Assembly: GCA_023484305.1 (NCBI GenBank)
Contig: JAMDAL010000001.1
Coordinates: forward strand, 1-32,200
Source of the DNA: Patescibacteria group bacterium
GTDB lineage: Bacteria; Patescibacteriota; Microgenomatia; JACPZF01
Direction of reading: 5' to 3'
DNA: 32,200 nt
Position numbers and translations under genes: made by a program. Under the pieces are notes generated by a model. That model worked only from the letters and a program-made list of their open reading frames with translations. It made no database searches and was not told where the DNA came from. Of the stretch, positions 1-10,178 are shown piece after piece; position 1 is the first letter of the stretch; every line of letters begins with the position of its first letter.

Positions 1-171
1 GTTTTCTTGATTTCCTTTTTGTTCGGTCTGTTCTCCTAAAACGCGGGTAGAATGTTGGTTTTGAACAACCGTGACTGCCCCTAAGAGAAGAATAGACAAC
101 ATGATTAAAGGAAGTAGATATTTCAACTTTATACTGGTGTCTTTTTTAGTTTTTTTTGAGTCGTCTTTCAT
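1..171 (-). CDS. Partial membrane-anchored/secreted protein, truncated by left window edge
   Basis: Minus-strand frame open from ATG at 171 to the window edge: MKDDSKKTKKDTSIKLKYLLPLIMLSILLLGAVTVVQNQHSTRVLGEQTEQKGNQEN; one N-terminal hydrophobic segment. Confidence 0.6.
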   Translation of the reverse strand, partial: MKDDSKKTKKDTSIKLKYLLPLIMLSILLLGAVTVVQNQHSTRVLGEQTEQKGNQEN

Positions 172-508
172 TAAAGTGGTTTTATAATTGTCCTCTATCT
201 TCAGACTATAAAAGTTTTTACTAAAAGTCAATAGTTTTGATAAGAAGTTCGAGTTTGTTGTAAAGTTGCACGCTTTGAGTATATCCTTAGAAACACTATC
301 CAAACAGCTCTTTACTTAAAAGAGCCAACAATCTTTACGGTCAACAACCTGCTTACGGATCCGGACTTTCAAAAAGAGGCCATGACGTTTACGATGAAAA
401 TCTTAAAAATTTCCGGTCCATTGTTTTCAATAATATACTCATTTATTTTTCACCGTCATTCCATGGTTGGTTATATATAGTGAGACTACGAAAGGAGGTG
501 AAAAAAAT

Positions 509-799
509 ATGAACAAACAAAAACTCATTCCGTTTATGGCAGCTGCTTTTGTCCTTCTGGGTGGAGCGGTCACAGGTATGCGTGCACTTGGCCCGTCCAT
601 GGTCCATGCACAAGCGCCGTCAGCTCAAATTAAACAGGCTGCTCCTGAAAAAGGGGAGGTCGTTGAAGTGCAAGGAAAAGAAAGCGCGAAAACCAGTGAA
701 CCGGCCAACGAACAGGCGCAGGAGAAAAACCTAGCAGGAAGCGGTCACCAGGATGCCAACGGCACAAACGTCGACCATCAGTTTGAAGGCGTCGAATAA
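509..799 (+). CDS. Small secreted protein (signal peptide, charged low-complexity body)
   Basis: AAAGGAGGTGA Shine-Dalgarno at about 491-501 favours ATG at 509 over the ORF-track start at 467; N-terminal signal-like MNKQKLIPFMAAAFVLLGGAV; followed by a terminator hairpin. Confidence 0.7.
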   Translation: MNKQKLIPFMAAAFVLLGGAVTGMRALGPSMVHAQAPSAQIKQAAPEKGEVVEVQGKESAKTSEPANEQAQEKNLAGSGHQDANGTNVDHQFEGVE

Positions 800-821
800 G
801 CCTACAGCAGTGGTAATGCTG

Positions 822-858
822 GCAAAACAAGAGGGTAACACCTCTTGTTTTGTTATTA
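822..858 (+). terminator. Rho-independent terminator-like hairpin
   Basis: CAAAACAAGAGG-gtaaca-CCTCTTGTTTTG perfect stem followed by TTATTATA. Confidence 0.75.
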
Positions 859-906
859 TACACCGGTTTTCATCGTATTTTCACGCAACATGACGATAAT
901 TAAAAA

Positions 907-1986
907 ATGAGAGGAAATTCATATAAACATAGACAAAAATCAATTGTTATCTTTACGGCTTTTTTAATATTCAGTTTTTGCATCCTTTCTTTGGTTTTTA
1001 GCGACCAAGCAAAAGCTCTTATCGCCGATAATATGCTGCGCCCGTTTATTGGCAACACAAAAACAGTCACCATAGAAGCCGCATATTTGAATGCGGTTGA
1101 CAAAACCAAGACGTTAAAAAACGGTTTACTTAACACCAAGGCAGAAAGTGCAAGGATTATAAATCCTGCTCAAACATATGGTTCGTCACATTTTGGGTTG
1201 GATAACATCCGCCCACTTTTAACAGATTACCCTGTACAAGGAGAGGGCGTATGGGATACGGTAAAAACGCATGCGGGCACAATATTATTAGCAAAAACAT
1301 TTCTGCGGGTAGATCCCCATAGGCCAACAAGCGAAGTTACCATAGTCAAGATGAATATGAATGAACTTTACCTTCATCTGGCCCCCGAAAAAGGAAAAAT
1401 TCCATCCACGATAATTAGAAACGGCAAGCTTATTGCGGCATTTAATGGCGGCTTTCAACAAAAAGACGGCCATTACGGATTTGTCATCGACAATCGAACA
1501 TATCTTCCTCTCAAAAACAATCTGGCGACCCTAGTTATTCCTTACCACGGCCAGCCCAGGATAATACAGTTTAACGGGCAACGTTTAAATCCAAACGAAA
1601 TCGAAGCCATACGGCAGAACTGTCCTATGCTTATTGAAAATGCCGTTATAACAACCAATCTTCCCGCCTGGAATACGGAGTCGTGGGGATTAACCATAAC
1701 CAACTCGATGTTTACCTGGCGTTCGGGATTAGGAGTAACCAGGAATGGAAATCTTATCTATGCGGCAGGACCGTCCCTTACCCCCAAAACCCTGGCAATA
1801 GCGCTTCAAAAAGCCGGGGCAATCAATGCCATGCAATTAGATATCAATTTCCCCTGGACCAGATATTCTGTCTTTACGTACAGAAAAGGCGTTATACATG
1901 GTAAACCGGTAAATTGGCAAATGGAGCCGAACCAACGGTATTTTACCGGATACAACAAAGATTTTTTCTATGTAACGAGAAAGTAA
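907..1986 (+). CDS. Phosphodiester glycosidase (NAGPA/DUF2233-like) family protein, membrane-anchored
   Basis: 359 aa; N-terminal TM; motifs IIRNGKLIAAFNGGFQQKDGHYGFVIDN and ALQKAGAINAMQLDINFPWTRY typical of this fold. Confidence 0.7.
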   Translation: MRGNSYKHRQKSIVIFTAFLIFSFCILSLVFSDQAKALIADNMLRPFIGNTKTVTIEAAYLNAVDKTKTLKNGLLNTKAESARIINPAQTYGSSHFGLDNIRPLLTDYPVQGEGVWDTVKTHAGTILLAKTFLRVDPHRPTSEVTIVKMNMNELYLHLAPEKGKIPSTIIRNGKLIAAFNGGFQQKDGHYGFVIDNRTYLPLKNNLATLVIPYHGQPRIIQFNGQRLNPNEIEAIRQNCPMLIENAVITTNLPAWNTESWGLTITNSMFTWRSGLGVTRNGNLIYAAGPSLTPKTLAIALQKAGAINAMQLDINFPWTRYSVFTYRKGVIHGKPVNWQMEPNQRYFTGYNKDFFYVTRK

Positions 1987-2051
1987 ACCTGTATATGAGC
2001 CTTATTCTCATTATATTCCCATGTCCATAGCACTACACTATTCACAATGAT

Positions 2052-3281
2052 ATGCACACCATAATGCAAAAGAAATCAATCCTATTTATCGGTATCACAG
2101 TGTTGATTGGAATAATCATCTATTTGCTTTGGTTAACCTTTCAGCCAGCTAATTCAGCCGTTTCTTTTCAAACAGCATCTGTAAAAAAAGGGAATCTGCT
2201 TGTTACCGTTTCTGCTTCCGGTTCCGTTGTTTCCGGCGGGAACACGAATGCAATAACACAAGCCAGTGGCACAGTAATACATATATATGTTACAGAAGGG
2301 CAGAATGTGCATACAGGAGATAAGGTAGCCGAGATACAGCTTGATTCACAAGGGATACAGAATAGGGATAAATTATGGAGTACCTATTTAACGGCAAAAG
2401 CGGCGGTGGACAGCGCAAAAGCAAAACAATACGCGCTGCAGGCGCAAATGTTTTTGGACAACCAGACATTCATGAACGGGGCGGTAGCAAGCCACTTTCC
2501 TTCGTACAACCCCACCTATGCGCAGCAAAATGCCCAGTGGTTATCCAGCGAAGCGCAGTATAAAAACCAAGAGACCGTTATTCAACAGACAGAAGCAGAT
2601 CTTGCCACCGCGTGGCGTGATTATCAAAATGTAACCGGAATAATCACCGCTCCTATAAGTGGAACTGTTGTTGGTCTAAAAGCGGTTGCCGGTATGCCGA
2701 TTACCGGCAGTATCGGAGCAAATTCAGCTCCTGTGGTTATTGCTACAATCCAATCCGAAAAGCAGGTATTCGGGCAGTTTCAGGTATCAGAGATGGATAT
2801 GTCAAAGGTCAAAGTCGGACAAAAGGCACAGCTATCGATCCCCGCTATCCCCGGAAAAACATTTACCGGGACCGTTGTTGCAATTGATACAACAGGCTTA
2901 GCAAAATCAGGAGTTATCCATTTTCCGGTTACCGTTACCATAGATAATCCGACGCCCGAGCTTTTGACCAATATGTCTGCTGACGTAAAGATTATTCTTT
3001 CGGAAAAAGATCATGTACTTCTTTTGCCTTCCAGCGCCATACAAGATACCAATGGGACTTCTGTCGTTCAGGTTATTAAAAATGGGAAAGTCTTCCCGGT
3101 TCCGGTACAGGTTGGCCTTTCAAACGATACACAAACAGAAATTCTTTCCGGTCTTTCACAAAACGATATGGTGGTGACAGGAACGCAAGCAAATCAAATA
3201 CCACAAAATGGGATAACGTCGCCTTTTGGCGGACTATCCAGCCCGGGAAACCTGGCTGCCCCGGGAGGCGGGAATAATTAA
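2052..3281 (+). CDS. HlyD/MacA-like periplasmic adaptor (efflux membrane fusion protein)
   Basis: N-terminal TM, biotinyl-lipoyl-like ASGTVIHIYVTEGQNVHTGDKVAEI, ITAPISGTVVGLKAVAG; followed by MacB-like ATPase and permease. Confidence 0.85.
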   Translation: MHTIMQKKSILFIGITVLIGIIIYLLWLTFQPANSAVSFQTASVKKGNLLVTVSASGSVVSGGNTNAITQASGTVIHIYVTEGQNVHTGDKVAEIQLDSQGIQNRDKLWSTYLTAKAAVDSAKAKQYALQAQMFLDNQTFMNGAVASHFPSYNPTYAQQNAQWLSSEAQYKNQETVIQQTEADLATAWRDYQNVTGIITAPISGTVVGLKAVAGMPITGSIGANSAPVVIATIQSEKQVFGQFQVSEMDMSKVKVGQKAQLSIPAIPGKTFTGTVVAIDTTGLAKSGVIHFPVTVTIDNPTPELLTNMSADVKIILSEKDHVLLLPSSAIQDTNGTSVVQVIKNGKVFPVPVQVGLSNDTQTEILSGLSQNDMVVTGTQANQIPQNGITSPFGGLSSPGNLAAPGGGNN

Positions 3282-3289
3282 TAATATCT

Positions 3290-3976
3290 ATGATTCAAAT
3301 AAAAAATATTACAAAAGTTTATAAAACCGGCACAACTGATACAGTCGTTTTAAATAACGTTTCTTTCCATGTAGAGTCCGGTGACTATGTGGCGGTCATG
3401 GGGCCATCAGGAAGCGGAAAGTCAACACTTATGCATATTTTAGGACTATTGGATAGTCCTACGTCCGGGACATATGAGCTGGATAAGAAAAATGTGGCAG
3501 CATTTTCAAAGTATGAGCTGGCAAAACTAAGAAACAGAAAGATCGGTTTTGTTTTTCAGGCTTTTAATCTTCTTCCGAGGGCAAGTGCCTTGAAAAACGT
3601 GATGCTTCCCATGCTTTATGGAGGAGTAGAAGAGAAAGAACGGCAAAAACAGGCGGCGGCACTTCTAACCCGCATCGGTCTGGAAAACCGCTTGCTTAAT
3701 ACCAGTAACGAACTCTCAGGTGGAGAAATGCAGCGGGTGGCCATTGCGCGGGCGCTGGCTATGAATCCGGATATTCTTCTGGCCGATGAACCAACTGGCA
3801 ACATTTCCACGCAACAGGGAAAAGAAATTATGGAAATATTCAATACGCTTAATGGTCAAGGTCACACCATCATTATCATTACCCATGACGCGCTTATTGC
3901 CCATTATGCAAAAAGGATTATTAAACTTCAGGACGGGAAAATTATCTATGACGGGAAACGAAGAGGAATTCTATGA
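3290..3976 (+). CDS. ABC transporter ATP-binding protein (MacB/LolD-like)
   Basis: Walker A GPSGSGKST, signature LSGGEMQRVAIARAL, Walker B ILLADEPTGN. Confidence 0.93.
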   Translation: MIQIKNITKVYKTGTTDTVVLNNVSFHVESGDYVAVMGPSGSGKSTLMHILGLLDSPTSGTYELDKKNVAAFSKYELAKLRNRKIGFVFQAFNLLPRASALKNVMLPMLYGGVEEKERQKQAAALLTRIGLENRLLNTSNELSGGEMQRVAIARALAMNPDILLADEPTGNISTQQGKEIMEIFNTLNGQGHTIIIITHDALIAHYAKRIIKLQDGKIIYDGKRRGIL

Positions 3977-5181
3977 ACATATCTGACCTTATTGCTATCG
4001 CTTCAGAGGCTTTAACCCTTAATAAACTGCGGTCGTTTTTGGCGACGCTCGGGATCATTATCGGCATTGCTTCGGTCATTGCTCTACTCTCTTTGGGAGA
4101 AGGCAGTAAGCAGGCTATAAAATTGGAGGTAAACTCTCTGGGAGCAAATTTACTGACGATCATTCCGGGCGGCACGCTGCAACTGCCAGGGAGCAGCACA
4201 AGCCTTACTCTTTCCGATGCAAAGGCAATACAAAATGATTCTTCCATACGACGTTTTGTCTCCAACGTTTCTCCTGAGTTTTCTCAAGATACGAATGTGG
4301 CAAGCTCCCGGACATATATTGGCACGACCGTATTGGGGGTAATGCCCGATTACCAATTTGTGCATATGGTCGGCATGCAACAAGGCGCGTTTTTGACTCA
4401 AAGTGACGAAAAACAGCTGGGAAAGGTGGCGGTTATTGGTCCACAGGTTGCCTCATCTCTTTTTGCAAACGCTAATCCCATAGGTCAGACAGTTCATATT
4501 AACGACACACCGTTTACCGTAATCGGCGTTACCCAGTCAAAAGGCGGTAATATAGCACAGTACCAGGATAATTTAGTATATATCCCTCTTTCAGTTGCAG
4601 AATATGAGGTTTTTGGCATCCATTACTTAAACGCAATTTCCGTATCGGTGAAAAACGCTAAAGTTATGACGGAAGCTCAAAACGCCCTCGGATATTTCTT
4701 GCTGGCGCGCCACCATATCATAAATCTGACTTTCGCGGATTTTTCAATTATTTCGCAAAAAGACGTTTTGCACGTAGCCTCACAAACATCGCAAACCCTG
4801 ACGTCTCTTTTAGGCGGCATAGCTGGAATTTCTTTAGTGGTTGGGGGAATTGGCATTATGAATATCATGCTTATGGCGGTGATTGAACGGACACGGGAAA
4901 TCGGGCTTCGAAAAGCGTTGGGGGCAACAGAGAGTGAAATCATCTTTCAATTTTTGTCGGAGACCGTAATTTTGACATTTTTAGGAGGAATATCGGGTAT
5001 GGTCATTGGCGTTTTAACCACAACAGCAATTTCGTTTTTCCTTCAGACCTTATTGGTTATTTCTCTATCTGGAATTATTCTTTCGCTTGGAGTTTCATGT
5101 TTCATGGGCATTGTTTTTGGATTATACCCGGCATATAAGGCGGCGGCACTTTCGCCAATTGAGGCGTTGCGGTATGAATAG
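3973..5181 (+). CDS. ABC transporter permease (MacB/FtsX family)
   Basis: MacB-PCD-like N-terminus LNKLRSFLATLGIIIGIASVIALLSLGEGSK; C-terminal GGIGIMNIMLMAVIERTREIGLRKALGA; 4-nt overlap with ATPase gene. Confidence 0.93.
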   Translation: MNISDLIAIASEALTLNKLRSFLATLGIIIGIASVIALLSLGEGSKQAIKLEVNSLGANLLTIIPGGTLQLPGSSTSLTLSDAKAIQNDSSIRRFVSNVSPEFSQDTNVASSRTYIGTTVLGVMPDYQFVHMVGMQQGAFLTQSDEKQLGKVAVIGPQVASSLFANANPIGQTVHINDTPFTVIGVTQSKGGNIAQYQDNLVYIPLSVAEYEVFGIHYLNAISVSVKNAKVMTEAQNALGYFLLARHHIINLTFADFSIISQKDVLHVASQTSQTLTSLLGGIAGISLVVGGIGIMNIMLMAVIERTREIGLRKALGATESEIIFQFLSETVILTFLGGISGMVIGVLTTTAISFFLQTLLVISLSGIILSLGVSCFMGIVFGLYPAYKAAALSPIEALRYE

Positions 5182-5213
5182 TTACAATTTTTATTTGAAT
5201 GGAGGTGACGGAA

Positions 5214-5438
5214 ATGAAAAATAAAACAATCTTTATTATTTTTGTTGGTGCTTTACTTCTTATCATAGTTATATTAGGAGGCCGGCTTTTTTTAAAAAGG
5301 CAAAATCAAACAGTGGCTCAACCAGTTAAAGCAACCCAACAGCAAACAAACGATAATAGTCAACAAGGAGGTCCTGATGTTCCTGGACAAGGGGGAGCAG
5401 GCGAAGGGGCAGGCGCGGGTGCGGGAGGAAATAACTAA
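5214..5438 (+). CDS. Small single-TM protein with Gly-rich C-terminus
   Basis: GGAGGTGA SD upstream of ATG 5214; TM plus GGPDVPGQGGAGEGAGAGAGGNN tail. Confidence 0.65.
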   Translation: MKNKTIFIIFVGALLLIIVILGGRLFLKRQNQTVAQPVKATQQQTNDNSQQGGPDVPGQGGAGEGAGAGAGGNN

Positions 5439-5622
5439 GTGATTTTTGATGTATTCCGGCCAAAACCCGGGAGAATCCAACTATAAACGAAATAACTGCA
5501 AAAAGTATTCCAAATTTGCGGTTATACACGAACACCACTGAAGCGATGACCATAGTGAGCCAGGTATGGTCAAAAGGGAATCCATTATCTGCAACGTGAT
5601 ATAACAAGCAAGGAAATCATAT

Positions 5623-6627
5623 ATGAAAGCATTGTTGTCACTATTTCTTTTGTTTTTCAGTACGTTATTTGGTCCACACCACACTGTTGTACCAACTCCA
5701 TCTCCTGCGCCTCGCATGACTCAAACCTGTCCAACCGGATACATTCTTGTTCCTGGGAATACGTATTTCCATACCGCTGACTTTTGTGTGATGAAATACG
5801 ATGCAAAATGTACCAACGCTGATCCGAAATGTGTTACTTATGAAGGAGTTTACCGGAATGATGCTCCCGGATGTCGTTGTGACGGAAATTATCGTGTGGT
5901 ATCCACACCAAATGGAGCACCAATCACCTATATTCCGGAAGCCAATGGTACTAATATTTCAGCCAAAAAGTATTGCGAGCGTTCTGGGGGACATTTGATC
6001 ACAAATCCCGAATGGATGACGATAGGCAGAAATGTGGAACAGGTAGCTAATAACTGGTGTAATAAGGACGGAACCGGGTGTGAAAATTCTCCTGGAGCTC
6101 CCGGCAAAATTTTAGCGAATGGTCACAATGACAGTATTCCTTACCGAGCCCTTCAGGCGGGAAACGATAGTCAACCCTGTTTTGGGACGACCGCCGATGG
6201 AAGTAACATCTGTGGTGGAGTCTCTTCACAAAAAAGAACGTTACAGATATCCAACGGAAATATCATCTGGGATTTTGCCGGAAATGTGTGGCAGTGGATT
6301 GACGTTACTATTCCTCTAAAAGATGAACCACTCTCACTGAATGCTAAAAACAAGTTTGCACAATGGGTTTGGGAGGAATTCCAATCAGTGCCATACGATC
6401 CAAATAATATGCCCTCAAATCCCAACTGGAATTCAGCCCAGGGTGTCGGAAGAGTTTTCCATTATAGTTATTATGGAAATATAGATCCAACTCTCTATAC
6501 TTTTATTCGTGCTGGAAACTGGAGACACGGTTACGACAGCGGTGCCTTTACTTATCACGAACAACCTGTTCCCAGTAAAACCGGAATAGATGATGTGGGG
6601 TTTAGGTGTATCATGTCTCCTTCCTAA
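5623..6627 (+). CDS. Secreted formylglycine-generating-enzyme-like (SUMF1/C-type-lectin fold) protein
   Basis: Signal peptide; IWDFAGNVWQWID and RAGNWRHGYDSGAFTYHEQPVPSKTGIDDVGFRC motifs; many Cys. Confidence 0.65.
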   Translation: MKALLSLFLLFFSTLFGPHHTVVPTPSPAPRMTQTCPTGYILVPGNTYFHTADFCVMKYDAKCTNADPKCVTYEGVYRNDAPGCRCDGNYRVVSTPNGAPITYIPEANGTNISAKKYCERSGGHLITNPEWMTIGRNVEQVANNWCNKDGTGCENSPGAPGKILANGHNDSIPYRALQAGNDSQPCFGTTADGSNICGGVSSQKRTLQISNGNIIWDFAGNVWQWIDVTIPLKDEPLSLNAKNKFAQWVWEEFQSVPYDPNNMPSNPNWNSAQGVGRVFHYSYYGNIDPTLYTFIRAGNWRHGYDSGAFTYHEQPVPSKTGIDDVGFRCIMSPS

Positions 6628-6657
6628 TTCTTATCGTATGAAGTTTATTATCAGTAT

Positions 6658-7272
6658 TTAATCTTTTGTTTCCGCACCGCCTGCGGCTTTGGTTACTTGT
6701 GCCGTCTGTATGGCGTAATCAGGAGTACTGACTATAACAGTAAACTGTAGCTTGTTACTTGAAGTAAAGTAGAGACTGTGGGTATTGACCGTAAAGTGAT
6801 CGGCGCCGGATTTATTGTCAAAATGGATGGTCTGCGTTTTTCCAGCGGGTAATACAAAGTCGCTTAATTTCTTGTAATATCCTTCTTTTTTGTTGGTGAC
6901 CGTATCAGTAAGCGTGTAATATACTTCAAATGACGTCAGGTCTTTTGAGGTAAGATTTTGCAAGGTTAATTGTAAATGATCATTCACCGGATTTCCTGCT
7001 GCGTCCGTGTTATTTTCTACCACAAGCGAGGTGATTTTAAATCCCGGTGCTGTTGCGGTATTTTTAATAGGATTTGGGTAGAGCCCAGGGACGACATCCT
7101 GCGGATCTTGGGATGCTGTTTGAATACTGGGTATTTGAGAAGGTGTAGTTTGAGTAGTAGGCGTTGTCGAAAGTGGCGCTACGGTTTTTTTGGGAGATGG
7201 GGTTCCTGACACAAGATATATCGTTACAATAAACGCTAACGCGACGCCCCCAAGAATAATAAATTTATTCAT
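6658..7272 (-). CDS. Membrane-anchored hypothetical protein with Thr/Pro-rich linker and beta-rich domain
   Basis: 204 aa; N-terminal TM, TPTTQTTPSQIPS linker, FKITSLVVENNT...LQLTLQNLTSKDLTSFEVYYTLTD FxLYD-like pattern. Confidence 0.55.
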   Translation of the reverse strand: MNKFIILGGVALAFIVTIYLVSGTPSPKKTVAPLSTTPTTQTTPSQIPSIQTASQDPQDVVPGLYPNPIKNTATAPGFKITSLVVENNTDAAGNPVNDHLQLTLQNLTSKDLTSFEVYYTLTDTVTNKKEGYYKKLSDFVLPAGKTQTIHFDNKSGADHFTVNTHSLYFTSSNKLQFTVIVSTPDYAIQTAQVTKAAGGAETKD

Positions 7273-7321
7273 ATGCTTACTTTACTATAAAATATCCGTC
7301 ATGGGAATAACATGAAAATGA

Positions 7322-8302
7322 CTATGTCGTCCTTTCTAGAATTCGTTTATTACTAAATACCGCAAAGGACAATAAAATACCCCCGGTGTAGTAACCAATT
7401 ATCCATACGAGATCGCCCCATTTGTCCTGAAAGATTACGGATAGATTTTTGTCATTGTACATGGTCTTAATTCCTAATGTTGCAAATGCAAGTCGCTCAT
7501 AATGTTTCTCAACCGAACTTTCCTCCAAGGCATTTCGAAGTGTTTCATAGGTTTTAAATTTTGTGATAACCCCTTGTTGCTGGGTTTTGGTCATATGCAT
7601 GCTATTAAAAAATCCTCCGGGAATTTGGTTATCAGGATCCATAGTATCGCCGATTTGCGGGATAACAAGAACGATCAGTAACCATATAACAAATCCAACA
7701 ATAAGCGCATTCGGAAGATTTTTGAAAAGAAGCGACAATAACGCCGAAAGACTATAGAAAAACATGAGATAGATATAGGAAAAGATAAATGCCAGAAAAA
7801 GTTTTACGAGTTCTAGAGGTAAAAACACCACGTGTCCGACGCCGGTAATGGCAATCATTATAAAAAGGACAATCAATCCAAGTAGTGAGGCGAGTAATAA
7901 GCTGTTTCCCAGGATTTTGCCAAAGATGAATGATAACTTGCTCACCGGCCGACTCAATAAAAGTTGCAGAGTATTATTCCCTTTTTCCTTGGCAATACTA
8001 ATGTAACCCAGGATAATACCAATAATGGCACCGATGATTTCAAGGTACTCAATGGTGCCACGAAGCATCTGGAGGGGAAAATATTGTGGTTTTTCCAAAA
8101 CCGCCCCTGTTTGACCTAAAGCATGGAGCTGCGCGATAGCCGCATTATATTGCGCCACCTGTGACTGAAAATTAAATCCGGCTACCAGAAGCGAAACCGC
8201 AGTCAAAAACAGGAGAAAAACGACGAGCGTTACAAACAATACGTTTTTTATGGCATCGCTATATTCTTTTTTGGCGATAATCCAAACCGCTCTGTTATTC
8301 AT
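7322..8302 (-). CDS. ABC-2 type permease subunit
   Basis: Six-TM-like pattern; KEKGNNTLQLLLSRPVSKLSFIFGKILGN; start at 8302 gives ATGAATAA overlap with the stop of the upstream permease. Confidence 0.8.
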   Translation of the reverse strand: MNNRAVWIIAKKEYSDAIKNVLFVTLVVFLLFLTAVSLLVAGFNFQSQVAQYNAAIAQLHALGQTGAVLEKPQYFPLQMLRGTIEYLEIIGAIIGIILGYISIAKEKGNNTLQLLLSRPVSKLSFIFGKILGNSLLLASLLGLIVLFIMIAITGVGHVVFLPLELVKLFLAFIFSYIYLMFFYSLSALLSLLFKNLPNALIVGFVIWLLIVLVIPQIGDTMDPDNQIPGGFFNSMHMTKTQQQGVITKFKTYETLRNALEESSVEKHYERLAFATLGIKTMYNDKNLSVIFQDKWGDLVWIIGYYTGGILLSFAVFSNKRILERTT

Positions 8303-9251
8303 AGATTTTGTCATTGGTGACGGCATACCGTACGAATGCATAAAAACTTAGTACCATAACTAGGAGATAATACAAAAGGAGCAAAAGAACCGACGAAGCA
8401 TTTTTAATAATCGTGGTAGAAAGAGGAAGAGATTGAAACTGTTTTTGCGTTTCCAAAAGAGACTGTGCAAGTGCGGTATATTGCTGTTCGATAGAAATAG
8501 GTGCAAGAGCCGTGTGCATGAGCGTAAAAAAGGGACCCGTAGGAGTGACAACCGCAATATTGGTTGGGTTTAACAAAGCAACTGGATTTTGGCCCGTAGT
8601 AAGTTCAGGGAAAATGAAGGTAACTGCAATCCAAACAATAACCGGCACCAGTAATGCGAGCGACTCCGTATCAAAAACAATTGCCGCCCAGAGGCCGATC
8701 ATGGCAAAGATGAGCATATAAAAAAACGAAACAAAATAAAACAAAGCTAACTTCTCTGTTTCCAGAAGTGACAATTGTTGATGAGGGATAAAATATGAAG
8801 AAATAACGCTGATGAGAAACGTGATGAGGACAATTGAAAAAAGGGCGATAGTAATCCCTATGATTTTCCCGAGGATGAAAGTTTTTTTTTCGACTGGTTT
8901 GGAAAAAATTAACTGGATGACTCTTGATTTTCGTTCCCTGATGAATGCTCGATGTCCCATGACAATTGCCATGAGCGAACCGATCAGAAAAATATAGATA
9001 ATCATATTACGGAAAATGGCAAGAGCCGGAATCCCGATAAACGGATTAGGAGGAATCTGGGTTACCCCCGCATGTTGTAAACTCAGAACGGATGCTTTAT
9101 AGATGGCCAGAATGGTAGTTTTTGTGGTCCAGCCAATATAGCTTGAAAATAAGGTCATTAAAAGGAATACTCCCAAAAGAAGAATAAAGGTGCGTTCGCG
9201 GATCAAGACGCGAAGTTCGTTTGCGACAATAGCTGAAAGTTGTTTTGCCAT
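8295..9251 (-). CDS. ABC-2 type permease subunit
   Basis: RERKSRVIQLIFSKPVEKKTFILGKIIG motif, multiple TMs, paralogous to neighbour. Confidence 0.8.
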   Translation of the reverse strand: MAKQLSAIVANELRVLIRERTFILLLGVFLLMTLFSSYIGWTTKTTILAIYKASVLSLQHAGVTQIPPNPFIGIPALAIFRNMIIYIFLIGSLMAIVMGHRAFIRERKSRVIQLIFSKPVEKKTFILGKIIGITIALFSIVLITFLISVISSYFIPHQQLSLLETEKLALFYFVSFFYMLIFAMIGLWAAIVFDTESLALLVPVIVWIAVTFIFPELTTGQNPVALLNPTNIAVVTPTGPFFTLMHTALAPISIEQQYTALAQSLLETQKQFQSLPLSTTIIKNASSVLLLLLYYLLVMVLSFYAFVRYAVTNDKIYE

Positions 9252-9267
9252 AGCATATATTTTGTGA

Positions 9268-10011
9268 TTACCATGCGCTTTTTATTTCCATCTGCACGTA
9301 TATTTCTTCTAATGAAACCTCGCTGGGAAATCGGCGGAGCGTATTATCTAAGGTATCTTTATAAATAAGTTTTCCATGATTTAAAACGCCAATTGAAGTG
9401 CATGTTTTTGCAACTTCAGATAACAAGTGAGTATTCATGAAGATGGTTAAATGCTTTTCTTTATTGAGCCGGATAATAATCTCGCGTAGATTTTTAATAC
9501 CAAGGGGATCAAGTCCTGAGGTTGGTTCATCAAGAAACAGGATTTTGGGTTCGTGAATAATTGCCTGCGCAATGCCAATCCGTTGACGCATTCCTTTGGA
9601 AAACTCACCGAGTTTTTTATTCTCAATACCGTGAAAGTCTAAAAAATCAAGAACCTCTTCAATATGTTTCCTGACATCATGCACACCCGATAGTCTTGCA
9701 AAGAAGCTTAGATTTTCAAATGCAGTTAAATTATTGTAAAACGTCACGTTCTCTGGCAGATACCCAATTTGTTGTCGAACCTGCATACTTTGCTTGACCG
9801 TGTCATATCCCGCAACCGTTGCTGTACCAGAAGATGGTTGCATCAGGGTGGTAAGAATATTGATCGTTGTCGTTTTCCCCGCGCCGTTATGCCCTAAAAA
9901 TCCAAAAATCTCTCCTTCATACACCTCTAGATCTAAATTGTCTAAGGCATTGTGGGAATTATAGGAATGACTTAAAGACTTCGTCTCAATTACGGGATTG
10001 TTGGTATTCAT
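9268..10011 (-). CDS. ABC transporter ATP-binding protein (CcmA/NosF-like)
   Basis: Walker A GHNGAGKTT, FSKGMRQRIGIAQAI signature, Walker B ILFLDEPTSGLD. Confidence 0.92.
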   Translation of the reverse strand: MNTNNPVIETKSLSHSYNSHNALDNLDLEVYEGEIFGFLGHNGAGKTTTINILTTLMQPSSGTATVAGYDTVKQSMQVRQQIGYLPENVTFYNNLTAFENLSFFARLSGVHDVRKHIEEVLDFLDFHGIENKKLGEFSKGMRQRIGIAQAIIHEPKILFLDEPTSGLDPLGIKNLREIIIRLNKEKHLTIFMNTHLLSEVAKTCTSIGVLNHGKLIYKDTLDNTLRRFPSEVSLEEIYVQMEIKSAW

Positions 10012-10178
10012 GCTTTTATTTTATTTATAGAAGATGGGAATAAAATGAAAAAACATTTAGTTCGTTTTTGTCCTGTCCTGCTTTTTCATTATATGGGGTT
10101 CAAAACATCTATCAAAAAGTGGGTGTTTAAGCCTGTCGAAAAATGCAACGTGGAGAAGAAGGTCTTTTTAGTTTTATA

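Noticed and set aside
5623-6627. Diversity-generating retroelement target protein
   Set aside because: The fold fits, but no reverse transcriptase, template repeat or Asn-codon-rich variable region is visible in the window.
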